Positions 1 to 5,062 of a stretch of DNA of 5,800 nucleotides are shown here, piece by piece (position 1 is the stretch's first letter; every line of letters starts with the position of its first letter). The position numbers and the translations under genes are program-made. The DNA lies in the NCBI GenBank assembly GCA_031257955.1, contig JAIRNQ010000181.1:1-5800 (forward strand). Direction: 5' to 3'. This stretch comes from Deltaproteobacteria bacterium. GTDB lineage: Bacteria; Desulfobacterota; Desulfarculia; Adiutricales; Adiutricaceae. Below the pieces are notes generated by a model. It did not search any database, was not told the DNA's origin, and worked only from the letters and a program-made list of their open reading frames with translations.

Positions 1-486
1 GATAAGATTATGAGCCAGGAAGGTGCCTGAATAGCCATGGGGATAATATTATAAGCCAGGAAGGCGCCTGAATAGTCATGGGGATAATATTATGAGCCAG
101 GAAGGTGTCTGAATAGCCATGGGGATAAGATTATGAGCCAGTAAGGTGTCTTAATAGCCATGGGGATAAGATTATGAGCCAGGAAAGTGCCTGATTAGCC
201 ATGGGGATAAGATTATGAGCCAGGAAGGTGCCTTAATAGCCATGGGGATAAGATTATGAGTCAGAAAGGATCCTGAATGGCCATGGGGATAAGATTATGA
301 GCCAGAAAGGATCCTGAATAGCCATGTGGATAAGATTATGAGCCAGGAAGGTGCCTGAATAGCCATGGAGATAAGATTATGAGCCAGGAAGGTGCCTGAA
401 TAGCCATGGGGATAAGATTATGAGCCGGGACTGGTCGTGAATAGCCATGGTCAGTAAGATTATGAGTCAGTAAGGGTCGTGAATGA
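1..486. repeat. 41-bp tandem repeat array, about 12 units, extending beyond the left edge
   Basis: Units begin at 1, 42, 83, 124, 165, 206, 247, 288, 329, 370 and 411, each exactly 41 bp. A twelfth, decayed copy follows from about 452 after a 1-bp insertion. Landmarks inside a unit are GATAAGATTATGAG (unit bases 1-14), CAGGAAGGTGCCTG (16-29) and GCCATGGG (34-41). Units 1 and 10 are identical, unit 9 differs by one base, and the others differ by a few. Units 2 and 3 share GATAATATTA. Units 7 and 8 share an AAAGGATCC variant. Units 11 and 12 share GGTCGTGAAT and are the most diverged, as expected at an array edge. There are no unique spacers, so it is not CRISPR. Since 41 is not a multiple of three and stops occur in all plus phases and one minus phase, it is not coding. 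It lies 3' of the minus-strand operon. Function is unknown: it may be a minisatellite, a protein-binding array or a structured RNA. Confidence 0.95.
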
Positions 487-533
487 TTTTTGTTGGTACA
501 AAGAGGGACTGGGTGAGTTAAAATTGGGTGTGA

Positions 534-1556
534 TTAGTACTGATACTGGTCGAAGGCCTGGGAATCGTCTTTAATTTTGTGACTTTCTTCGACTATCCTG
601 AAGCGGCAATAGGTGACGGCGAAGAGGGTACCGATGAAGCTTAGGACGAAGGTGGCCAGGATGATTAGGGGTAGAAAGACGAAAAGGTTGTTGTCGGCGA
701 CGACGAGGGCCTTAACGAACAGGTAAGCCGTGCCTACGCTCACGGCGGCGGCGGCTAGGGTGGCGGTAAAGGCCATGGGGAGGTTTCCCACGGAGAGTGA
801 CCAGGCGCGGTTCATGGAAGCCAGGGCCTGGAGCTTTTCCACCCCGCTGGCGGCCATGATTACGCAAAACTTGGAAATTAAGATCAGGATTAAACAGGAT
901 CCGACAAAGACAACCAACATACCTATCCCTGACGGTAAGAGCATAAATAAAGTCATAATAATAGTAGAAATAAATGCTCCGATTATTCCACCCATAAGCA
1001 AGATAACAAAATAGAGCAACATAACCGTCAGGCAGCGTTCCAGGCCTCCGGTAAGGGCCACCCAAAACGAGGGCGGCTCACTCTTTAGGGCCCCGTATAG
1101 GTAGATGGCCACCCCGGACTGGAGGCCCACCGGCAAGATGACGCTGGCCAGGCTCAGCAGAAAGGTCGGGATGGTCAAGATGGCCTCGGTCGAAGTGGAT
1201 AAGAGGCGCAGGCAGACGAAGAAAAAAAAGGCCGGGATGGCCGCCGGTAGGTTTAAGCCCCATAAGGTCAGAAGCCTTTGGCCAAAAACCTGAAAAGTTA
1301 AACTAAAGGTCGATACAATTCCTATCCTTTCCCTTTTGTAGGGACTTTTTATGGCCTTCTGCTTACCCTGGGGCGGCGCGCCCGGCCAGGGAGTTTGCCC
1401 CGGGGCCGGAGACCAGCCTTGGGCCTGGACCGGCCCGGCCGGCTGGTTTGGCCAAGCCGGCTGGCCCGGGAACGGGGCTTGGCCGGGGAACGGGACCGGC
1501 CCGAACGGGCCAGTGGGATTGGTGGGATTGGGGGGACTGGGGGGATTGTCGTTCAT
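534..1556 (-). CDS. six-helix integral membrane protein with proline-rich N-terminal tail
   Basis: A 340-residue protein of unknown function. Residues 1-63 are proline/glycine-rich with NPP, NPT, PFPGQ and PWPG-type short repeats. Residues 64-77 are basic (KQKAIKSPYKRER), predicting a cytoplasmic N-terminus. Six hydrophobic segments follow at about 100-120, 128-155, 175-204, 208-235, 258-285 and 290-316, then a short charged tail (IVEESHKIKDDS). The stretch around 239-258 (GVEKLQALASMNRAWSLSVG) sits between helices 4 and 5. It recalls the 'ALxxSwxLxxGN' pattern of six-helix proteins annotated as glycerophosphodiester phosphodiesterase membrane domain or YciC-like, but this is resemblance only. 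The ATG at 1556 is preceded by AGGCGG (1570-1565, 8 nt spacing), which overlaps the upstream gene's stop. The gene is last in a minus-strand operon, 12 nt after the acyltransferase. The part encoding helices 3-4 is noticeably A+T-rich. The gene call is firm; the function is not. Confidence 0.9.
   Translation of the reverse strand: MNDNPPSPPNPTNPTGPFGPVPFPGQAPFPGQPAWPNQPAGPVQAQGWSPAPGQTPWPGAPPQGKQKAIKSPYKRERIGIVSTFSLTFQVFGQRLLTLWGLNLPAAIPAFFFFVCLRLLSTSTEAILTIPTFLLSLASVILPVGLQSGVAIYLYGALKSEPPSFWVALTGGLERCLTVMLLYFVILLMGGIIGAFISTIIMTLFMLLPSGIGMLVVFVGSCLILILISKFCVIMAASGVEKLQALASMNRAWSLSVGNLPMAFTATLAAAAVSVGTAYLFVKALVVADNNLFVFLPLIILATFVLSFIGTLFAVTYCRFRIVEESHKIKDDSQAFDQYQY
1513..1548 (-). repeat. four 9-bp direct repeats at the 5' end of the membrane protein gene
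   Basis: The plus strand reads GTGGGATTG twice, then GGGGGACTG and GGGGGATTG, a 9-bp period over four copies. In the minus-strand gene this encodes the asparagine/proline-rich start of the protein (NPPSPPNPTNPT). The frame is preserved for any copy number. Confidence 0.8.
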
Positions 1557-1568
1557 GGGGCTGACCGC

Positions 1569-2534
1569 CTAGAGCTTAAGGTGGAGGGCGGCCAGGGGGG
1601 CCGTTTGGGAGAGGCCCAGGGCCTGGTAGAGGCGCAGGGCCGGGATGTTCCAGGAGGCGGTTTCGACCGTGAGGTCCCGGGCCCCCATCTCGTGCATGGA
1701 TTTGAAGAGGGCCTCGGCCAAGAAGGCCCCCAGGCCCTGGCCCCGGCGCTCTTCGGAGACGTGGATGGCCATGAGGGTACCGGAGGGGCCGTTCAGGGCC
1801 CCCCAGGCTAGGCCCACGGGCTTTTCCGGACGGTCCTGGAATAGGAAAAGAAAGGGTTGGCCGCGCTTCATGTCGGCCAGGGCCACTTCCCGCCAGAGGG
1901 TGTTTTGAAAAGCCGGGGAGAGGTAGGGGCCGTGGCTAAAGTGGCCGTCGTAAAAAAGCTCGCCCAGGGAGTCGAACCAGTCCGGGAACTCGTAGCTTTT
2001 GGGCTTACGGATGGAGAAACCAGCCAGGCGGTTAAAGTCCAAGGGGTTTTTGGGGTAATCGAGGGCCCGGGTCAGGCGGGCCCCGATCTCGGCCAGCTGG
2101 AAGCCCTCGTCGATAAAGGCCCGAAGAATCGCCGGATCGTGCCAAGTTTTAATGGAGAGAAAATGCCCCTGAGATTTCTTAGCCACCTCTTTGGCTTTGG
2201 CGGCCACGATACGGGCGTTGGCGTAGCGGGTGGCCCCGTCCGGTTCGACCATCCAGGGCCCGCTAAGGCGAAGGGACCCTTGGCCCATGAGGGTTGACTC
2301 CAGGGGCTGAATGCGGCAAACGGCCAAGCCCATGGCCGGGTGGGAGTCGTCGACCCACAGGACGGCCGCCTGACCGGAGATAACCGCCTGGGCCGCCTCC
2401 TTGATGGCCGTGGCCGTGAGATCCGGCATCCAAAGCCTAAGGGGCCCGGTTAAGCGCCCCATCTCCCTGGCCATGAGGGTCAGGGTGGCGGCCAGGACCT
2501 TGGCCGAGGCGTGGCGGCCGACGTCGTCGCTCAC
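1569..2534 (-). CDS. GNAT-family N-acyltransferase, probably tandem-GNAT (degenerate N-half)
   Basis: A 321-residue soluble protein. The C-terminal half (about 170-321) is a recognisable GNAT fold. The strand GTLMAIHV (252-259) is followed by the acyl-CoA pyrophosphate-binding motif RRGQGLG (263-269) and helix. Then come the strand DLTVETAS and NIPALRLYQALGL (about 287-308), with N296 and Y303 in the usual positions. GNAT enzymes transfer an acyl group, usually acetyl, from CoA to an amine. The N-terminal half looks like a second GNAT copy: a VLWVDD/AMGLAVCRI strand pair (58-75) and an SIKTWHDPAILRAFIDEGF end-motif (127-145), but no RxxGxG loop, so it is probably structural. The general layout recalls WecD-like sugar N-acetyltransferases; the substrate here is unknown. 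The start is GTG, whose last two bases form the upstream radical SAM stop (GTGA). AAGGAA at 2547-2542, 7 nt away, serves as Shine-Dalgarno sequence. The two genes are therefore translationally coupled. Confidence 0.9.
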   Translation of the reverse strand: MSDDVGRHASAKVLAATLTLMAREMGRLTGPLRLWMPDLTATAIKEAAQAVISGQAAVLWVDDSHPAMGLAVCRIQPLESTLMGQGSLRLSGPWMVEPDGATRYANARIVAAKAKEVAKKSQGHFLSIKTWHDPAILRAFIDEGFQLAEIGARLTRALDYPKNPLDFNRLAGFSIRKPKSYEFPDWFDSLGELFYDGHFSHGPYLSPAFQNTLWREVALADMKRGQPFLFLFQDRPEKPVGLAWGALNGPSGTLMAIHVSEERRGQGLGAFLAEALFKSMHEMGARDLTVETASWNIPALRLYQALGLSQTAPLAALHLKL

Positions 2535-3589
2535 GGGTTGGTTCCTTCCGGATCCGTCGGGTTTGAACCGGCCGGGTTTGGGCCTGCGGGGCTTTGACCC
2601 GCCGGGCTTGGGCCGGCGGAGAGGTTTTTAAAGAGGTCGTATTTGTTGGTGTTGTGGTAGCAGTTTCGGCAAACCGGAGAGCTTTCGTGGCCCAGGGCCC
2701 GGCCGACCCGGTCGCGCTGGGCGGCCAGGGGCTCGCCGTCCCAAGCCTCTTTTAGGCTAAGGGCCGGGAAGCGGCCGGCGGTGTGTTCGGGGCGGGAGTT
2801 GGCGTCCTGGCCGCAGAACTCGATGGTCCCGTCGTATTTGACTTCGAGGGCCAAAAAAACGTCCACGCAGCGCCCGCGGCGAAGGCCTTCGGACTGGCGC
2901 GGGAGGAATGGCTGGACCCGGGGGAGATCGGAGACAAAATTCAGGTTGGTTAAGTCAATGGCCACCTTATCGACCAGGCCCAGCCAGCGGTCGCAAAAAG
3001 CTTGGGGCGAGGCTTGGGCGAGTTCGTCGGCCAAAACCGAGGTCAGGGCGCTCAGGAAGGGCCGGGGCCGCCGGCCGCGCAAATCGTGGGCCAACTCAAT
3101 GTTTTGGGCCAGCCGGGCGTGGCGCCCGCCGACCCGGTTAAAATGGTACTGCTTTTCGTTCAGGCCCTGGAAGGAAAACTGGATCTCGTCCACCTCGGAG
3201 TCGATCAGGGCCGAGAGGGTCCGACGGTCCATTTTTTGGCCGTTGGTGTAGATTTTAACGGCCACCCCGGCCTCTTTGGCCATGGCGCATAGGCTAGGCA
3301 GTTTGGGGTGGAGAAAGGGCTCGCCCCAGCCGGCCAGCCGGACGGCCGAACCCGGCCAGAGGGACATCTCCCCAAAGATGGCCCGGGCTAGGTCTAGGTC
3401 CAGAAATCCCAGTCGGCGGGTCGACTTCTGCCGGGAACAAAAGAGGCAGTCCAGTTGGCAATGGTTGGTCGGCTCCAGGTTAACCCAGAAAGGAAAAGGC
3501 CTGGGGGGATCGTAGCCGTAAAGCCATTCGTCCGAGGAATATATGTAATTGAAAGGATCGCTCTCGGGTCCGTTTAGGTAAGTCAGCAT
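2531..3589 (-). CDS. radical SAM enzyme with short SPASM-type auxiliary cluster domain
   Basis: A 352-residue cytoplasmic enzyme. The radical SAM motif CxxxCxxC is C44/C48/C51 in NHCQLDCLFCSRQ, ligating the [4Fe-4S] cluster that cleaves S-adenosylmethionine. GWGEPFLHP (88-95) is the glycine-rich SAM-contact strand, and VKIYTNG (111-117) and EIQFSFQG (135-142) are later barrel strands. The C-terminal part has C241, C259 (in KYDGTIEFCGQD), C307 and C310 (PVCRNCY), enough for one auxiliary Fe-S cluster. The further cysteines of a full seven-cysteine SPASM domain are absent. Such enzymes modify peptides, sugars or amino acids; no substrate is identifiable here. Residues 325-352 form a proline-rich tail (AGPSP, AGQSP, AGPNP and AGSNP units). 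The ATG at 3589 is fixed by an in-frame TAG at 3607-3605 and by the lack of another Met before the cysteine motif, although no good Shine-Dalgarno precedes it. It is first gene of a tight operon with the acyltransferase. Confidence 0.93.
   Translation of the reverse strand: MLTYLNGPESDPFNYIYSSDEWLYGYDPPRPFPFWVNLEPTNHCQLDCLFCSRQKSTRRLGFLDLDLARAIFGEMSLWPGSAVRLAGWGEPFLHPKLPSLCAMAKEAGVAVKIYTNGQKMDRRTLSALIDSEVDEIQFSFQGLNEKQYHFNRVGGRHARLAQNIELAHDLRGRRPRPFLSALTSVLADELAQASPQAFCDRWLGLVDKVAIDLTNLNFVSDLPRVQPFLPRQSEGLRRGRCVDVFLALEVKYDGTIEFCGQDANSRPEHTAGRFPALSLKEAWDGEPLAAQRDRVGRALGHESSPVCRNCYHNTNKYDLFKNLSAGPSPAGQSPAGPNPAGSNPTDPEGTNP
2542..2547 (-). promoter_or_regulatory. Shine-Dalgarno site for the GNAT gene, inside the radical SAM coding end
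   Basis: AAGGAA on the minus strand lies 7 nt upstream of the GTG at 2534. It is encoded by the Glu-Gly codons near the radical SAM C-terminus. It supports the GTG as the true start despite the 4-nt overlap. Confidence 0.7.
2559..2618 (-). repeat. four 15-bp direct repeats encoding the proline-rich tail of the radical SAM protein
   Basis: On the plus strand GGGTTTG or GGGCTTG-like cores recur every 15 bp, at about 2559, 2574, 2589 and 2604. Because 15 is a multiple of three, the repeats keep frame and encode five-residue units of the form AG(P/Q/S)(S/N)P near residues 325-345. The units are imperfect, so the expansion is not recent. Copy number could vary without breaking the frame. Confidence 0.8.
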
Positions 3590-3726
3590 GCTGGCCCGTT
3601 TCGGCTAAGGTTCTCCAAAAGGCCTGGCCTTGGCACTGGCTTTGGCCATGGGCGGCTTGGGCCCCGGGCCCGGTGCCGGCCAGGCGGCCGCCCGGACTGG
3701 GAGGTATGGGTTTGGGGTTTTCCCGG

Positions 3727-3744
3727 AAGGGGCCAAAGCCCCTT
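3727..3744 (-). other. perfect 7-bp hairpin just after the Sel1-repeat gene
   Basis: AAGGGGC and GCCCCTT pair perfectly around a 4-nt loop, starting on the last base of the Sel1-repeat gene's stop codon. No T-run follows on either strand, so it is not a canonical intrinsic terminator. It may stabilise the 3' end, or slow or attenuate read-through into the radical SAM gene. The remaining intergenic stretch to 3590 is G+C-rich, with no clear promoter that I can see. Confidence 0.4.
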
Positions 3745-4592
3745 CAGTGGGTGGGTTTGCCCTCCAGGAGACGGATGTTTTCCAGGGCCGGCGGATAGTC
3801 CCTTTCGGCCGCTTTGCGCCACCATTCTATGGCCTTTTCCACGTCCTTTTCCACTCCCAAGCCACTAAAATAGGCACCCCCCAGGTTATACTGGGCCTCG
3901 GGCACGTCCTGTTCGGCGGCCAGCCGCCACCAGTGGACGGCCTGCCCGTGGTCGACCTCAAGGCCCAGCCCGTTGTTATAGGCGTTGCCGAGGTTGAACT
4001 GGGCCATGCTCAAGCCCTGATCGGCCGCCTTGCGCCACCAGGCCACCCCTTCGACCGGGTCCTCGGCCACTCCCACCCCCGTGCACAAGGCCGAGCCCAA
4101 GTTGGCCTGGGCCAGCCCGTAGCCATTCTCGGAAGCCTTGCGCCACAAGGCCACGGCCTTGGCCTCGTCTTTCTCGATGCCGTCGCCGGAAAAAAACATC
4201 AGCCCCAGGTAGAACTGGGCCGAGGGCAAACCCTGATCGGCCGCTTTTCCCCACCAACGGACGGCCTCGGCGGGATCCCGATCGACGAAGGTCTCCCCGG
4301 AGTAATAGGCCCCGCCGACGGTGAACTGGGCCAAGGGCAAACCCCCTTCGGCCGCCTTATAAAACCAACCGAAGGCCTCTTTGAGGTCAGGGGACACGCC
4401 CTGGCCGTCCAGGTAGGCCTGGGCCAGGTTGTACTGGGCCTCGACCATGCCCTGGTCGGCGGCCAGCCGCCAATAGTGACAGGCTTTTTCGAGATCCTTT
4501 TCCGTGTCCTGGCCAAAGAAAAGAGCCTCCCCCAGCCTAAACTGGTCCATGGCTTTACCGGATTCGGCGGCTTTTATCAAATCTTCAATCAT
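3744..4592 (-). CDS. Sel1-like repeat (SLR/TPR-type) protein, seven repeats
   Basis: A 282-residue protein almost entirely made of about 36-residue Sel1-like repeats, alpha/alpha hairpins of the TPR superfamily that act as protein-protein scaffolds. Counting from this ATG, repeats start near residues 15, 51, 87, 124, 160, 196 and 232. Each shows the signature AQ(F/Y)xLGxAYxxGxGVxxDxxxAxxWWRKAAxxG, with REAL-like variants in the first two. There is no signal peptide or membrane helix, so it is probably cytoplasmic. I prefer the ATG at 4592 (MIEDLIKAAESG). A TTG at 4604 would add four residues (MGKN) and has no better ribosome site; GGGT a few bases before the ATG is weak. It is co-directional with the radical SAM operon 154 nt downstream and may be co-transcribed. 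Bacterial Sel1 proteins often regulate or assemble partner complexes; no partner can be named. The long plus-strand ORF opposite it is a compositional shadow. Confidence 0.93.
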   Translation of the reverse strand: MIEDLIKAAESGKAMDQFRLGEALFFGQDTEKDLEKACHYWRLAADQGMVEAQYNLAQAYLDGQGVSPDLKEAFGWFYKAAEGGLPLAQFTVGGAYYSGETFVDRDPAEAVRWWGKAADQGLPSAQFYLGLMFFSGDGIEKDEAKAVALWRKASENGYGLAQANLGSALCTGVGVAEDPVEGVAWWRKAADQGLSMAQFNLGNAYNNGLGLEVDHGQAVHWWRLAAEQDVPEAQYNLGGAYFSGLGVEKDVEKAIEWWRKAAERDYPPALENIRLLEGKPTH

Positions 4593-4663
4593 ATTTTTAC
4601 CCAATCAAGTTAGTTAGTCGGCTCTTTGGCCGCCTTCGGCGTTTTTGGTCTAAAACAAGTCCC

Positions 4664-4711
4664 CAATCGCGACCGCAATCAAGGCACCAATCAAGGCGCC
4701 AATCAAGACCT
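4664..4711. repeat. four-copy 12-bp direct repeat, CAATC type
   Basis: CAATC recurs exactly every 12 bp at 4664, 4676, 4688 and 4700. The middle copies read CAATCAAGGCAC and CAATCAAGGCGC; the first and last are less exact. The array lies 72-119 nt upstream of the Sel1-repeat gene's ATG, within its probable leader. It could be an operator array, or a four-residue repeat (LDWR, LDWC, LDCG, RDWG) of a doubtful minus-strand ORF. Confidence 0.75.
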
Positions 4712-4750
4712 TTGGCCCCCGGGTGGGGGCGACTCCGATAAAGGGGCCAA
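4712..4750. repeat. 8-bp inverted repeat in the intergenic region
   Basis: TTGGCCCC (4712-4719) and GGGGCCAA (4743-4750) are perfect complements with a 23-nt spacer. The spacer side also offers an alternative, shorter CCCCC/GGGGG hairpin (4716-4729). It abuts the CAATC array and would lie in the leader RNA of the Sel1-repeat gene if transcription starts near 4778. Confidence 0.5.
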
Positions 4751-4784
4751 GCCGGCGACGGGGGAAAAATCCGACCCATATGGC

Positions 4785-4813
4785 ATAATAGTACATTGAA
4801 GCCGGGTTAGAAA
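4785..4813 (-). promoter_or_regulatory. weak promoter candidate for the Sel1-repeat gene
   Basis: On the minus strand TATTAT (4790-4785) matches the -10 consensus at five of six bases. With 17-bp spacing the -35 position reads TTTCTA (4813-4808), a poor match. It would start transcription near 4778, giving a leader of about 185 nt containing the CAATC array and the inverted repeat. It is the best candidate I see but not a strong one. Confidence 0.3.
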
Positions 4814-4861
4814 GATAAAAAAAGCGCGATTAAAAATGGGCCCACTGACTCGCCGGGTTAT

Positions 4862-4909
4862 GGACCGGATTAAGGACCCGATAAAGGACCCGATAGCGGA
4901 CCGGTATTG
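4862..4909. repeat. four-copy 12-bp direct repeat, GGACC type (iteron-like)
   Basis: GGACC(C/G)G recurs exactly every 12 bp, at 4862, 4874, 4886 and 4898. The two central copies share AAGGACCCGAT, while the outer copies read GGACCGG. The array ends about 50 bp upstream of the -35 element of the exported-protein gene, a typical place for activator sites. Confidence 0.75.
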
Positions 4910-4956
4910 GCCAGCCCTTGGGCCCTTGGGGGGGGCCGGCCGGAGGCAGGCCCGGC

Positions 4957-4985
4957 TTGTCGCTAGCCGTGGTGGAATGTATAAT
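4957..4985 (+). promoter_or_regulatory. sigma70-type promoter for the exported-protein gene
   Basis: TTGTCG (4957-4962, four of six against TTGACA), a 17-bp spacer, and a perfect TATAAT (4980-4985). Initiation is expected near 4992, leaving a leader of about 70 nt before the GTG at 5063. The one reservation is that TATAATG also contains an ATG that could open a short ORF. Confidence 0.65.
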
Positions 4986-5058
4986 GAAGGCCATGGTTAA
5001 TCATCAAACTGCCCTAAGGCCCCAACTCGTGGCCTTGAGGCGAGCCTTTGGGGGGTGA
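4984..5058 (+). CDS. possible short leader ORF upstream of the exported-protein gene
   Basis: An open frame of 24 codons from ATG 4984, with an in-frame second ATG at 4993 giving 21 codons, reads MKAMVNHQ and ends RRAFGG at TGA 5056-5058. That TGA is part of the Shine-Dalgarno sequence of the next gene, whose GTG starts 4 nt later. GGTGG at 4971-4975 could serve the first ATG. The second ATG would lie almost at the predicted transcription start, making it nearly leaderless. It may be a regulatory leader peptide coupling translation, or chance. No homology is recognised. Confidence 0.25.
   Translation: MKAMVNHQTALRPQLVALRRAFGG
5016..5036 (+). other. small hairpin in the 5' leader of the exported-protein gene
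   Basis: AAGGCC (5016-5021) and GGCCTT (5031-5036) pair around a 9-nt loop. A second small stem, AGGC-GA-GCCT, follows at about 5038-5047, directly before the ribosome site. Together they could fold the leader RNA. The fold matches no riboswitch that I recognise. Confidence 0.3.
5050..5058 (+). promoter_or_regulatory. strong Shine-Dalgarno site that fixes the GTG start at 5063
   Basis: GGGGGGTGA differs by one base from the full anti-SD complement GGAGGTGA. It sits 4 nt (from its last base) before GTG 5063. The longer reading from TTG 5048 would run through this site and has none of its own, so GTG 5063 is the likely start. Confidence 0.75.
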
Positions 5059-5062
5059 CGAC

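Larger units (their letters stand above)
4605..4956. other. divergent intergenic region, no confident gene
   Basis: This gap separates the minus-strand Sel1-repeat gene from the plus-strand exported-protein gene. It contains two unrelated four-copy 12-bp repeat arrays (4664-4711 and 4862-4909), an 8-bp inverted repeat (4712-4719 with 4743-4750), an A-rich stretch near 4808-4836, and a weak minus-strand promoter candidate near 4785-4813. A 60-codon minus-strand ORF (4779-4597) crosses it. That ORF is arginine- and tryptophan-rich, resembles nothing I know, and is not called as a gene. Confidence 0.7.

Noticed and set aside
1..486. CRISPR array
   Set aside because: The 41-bp units are contiguous with no variable spacers; differences are scattered point changes.
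1395..1811. 138-codon plus-strand ORF across the membrane/GNAT junction
   Set aside because: It spans two genes on the other strand, is low-complexity, and has no motif.
3590..3743. Promoter for the radical SAM operon in the gap after the Sel1-repeat gene
   Set aside because: The gap is G+C-rich and I found no -10/-35 pair worth naming on the minus strand; transcription may come from upstream.
3583..3825. 80-codon minus-strand ORF ending in NGPAC and overlapping the radical SAM start, as a possible precursor peptide
   Set aside because: About a third of it is the out-of-frame 3' end of the Sel1-repeat gene, the rest is arginine/proline-rich as expected of out-of-frame G+C-rich DNA, and no ribosome site precedes its ATG. 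The overlap with the radical SAM start makes it worth a glance only if conserved.
3630..4613. 327-codon plus-strand ORF opposite the Sel1-repeat gene
   Set aside because: The opposite strand encodes unmistakable Sel1 repeats. The plus frame stays open because of the G+C-rich, repetitive codon use, and its apparent periodicity mirrors the Sel1 repeats.
4631..4646. CGCC-TTC-GGCG hairpin followed by five T on the plus strand, as an intrinsic terminator
   Set aside because: The stem is only 4 bp and no plus-strand gene precedes it; it could only end an antisense transcript of the Sel1-repeat gene.
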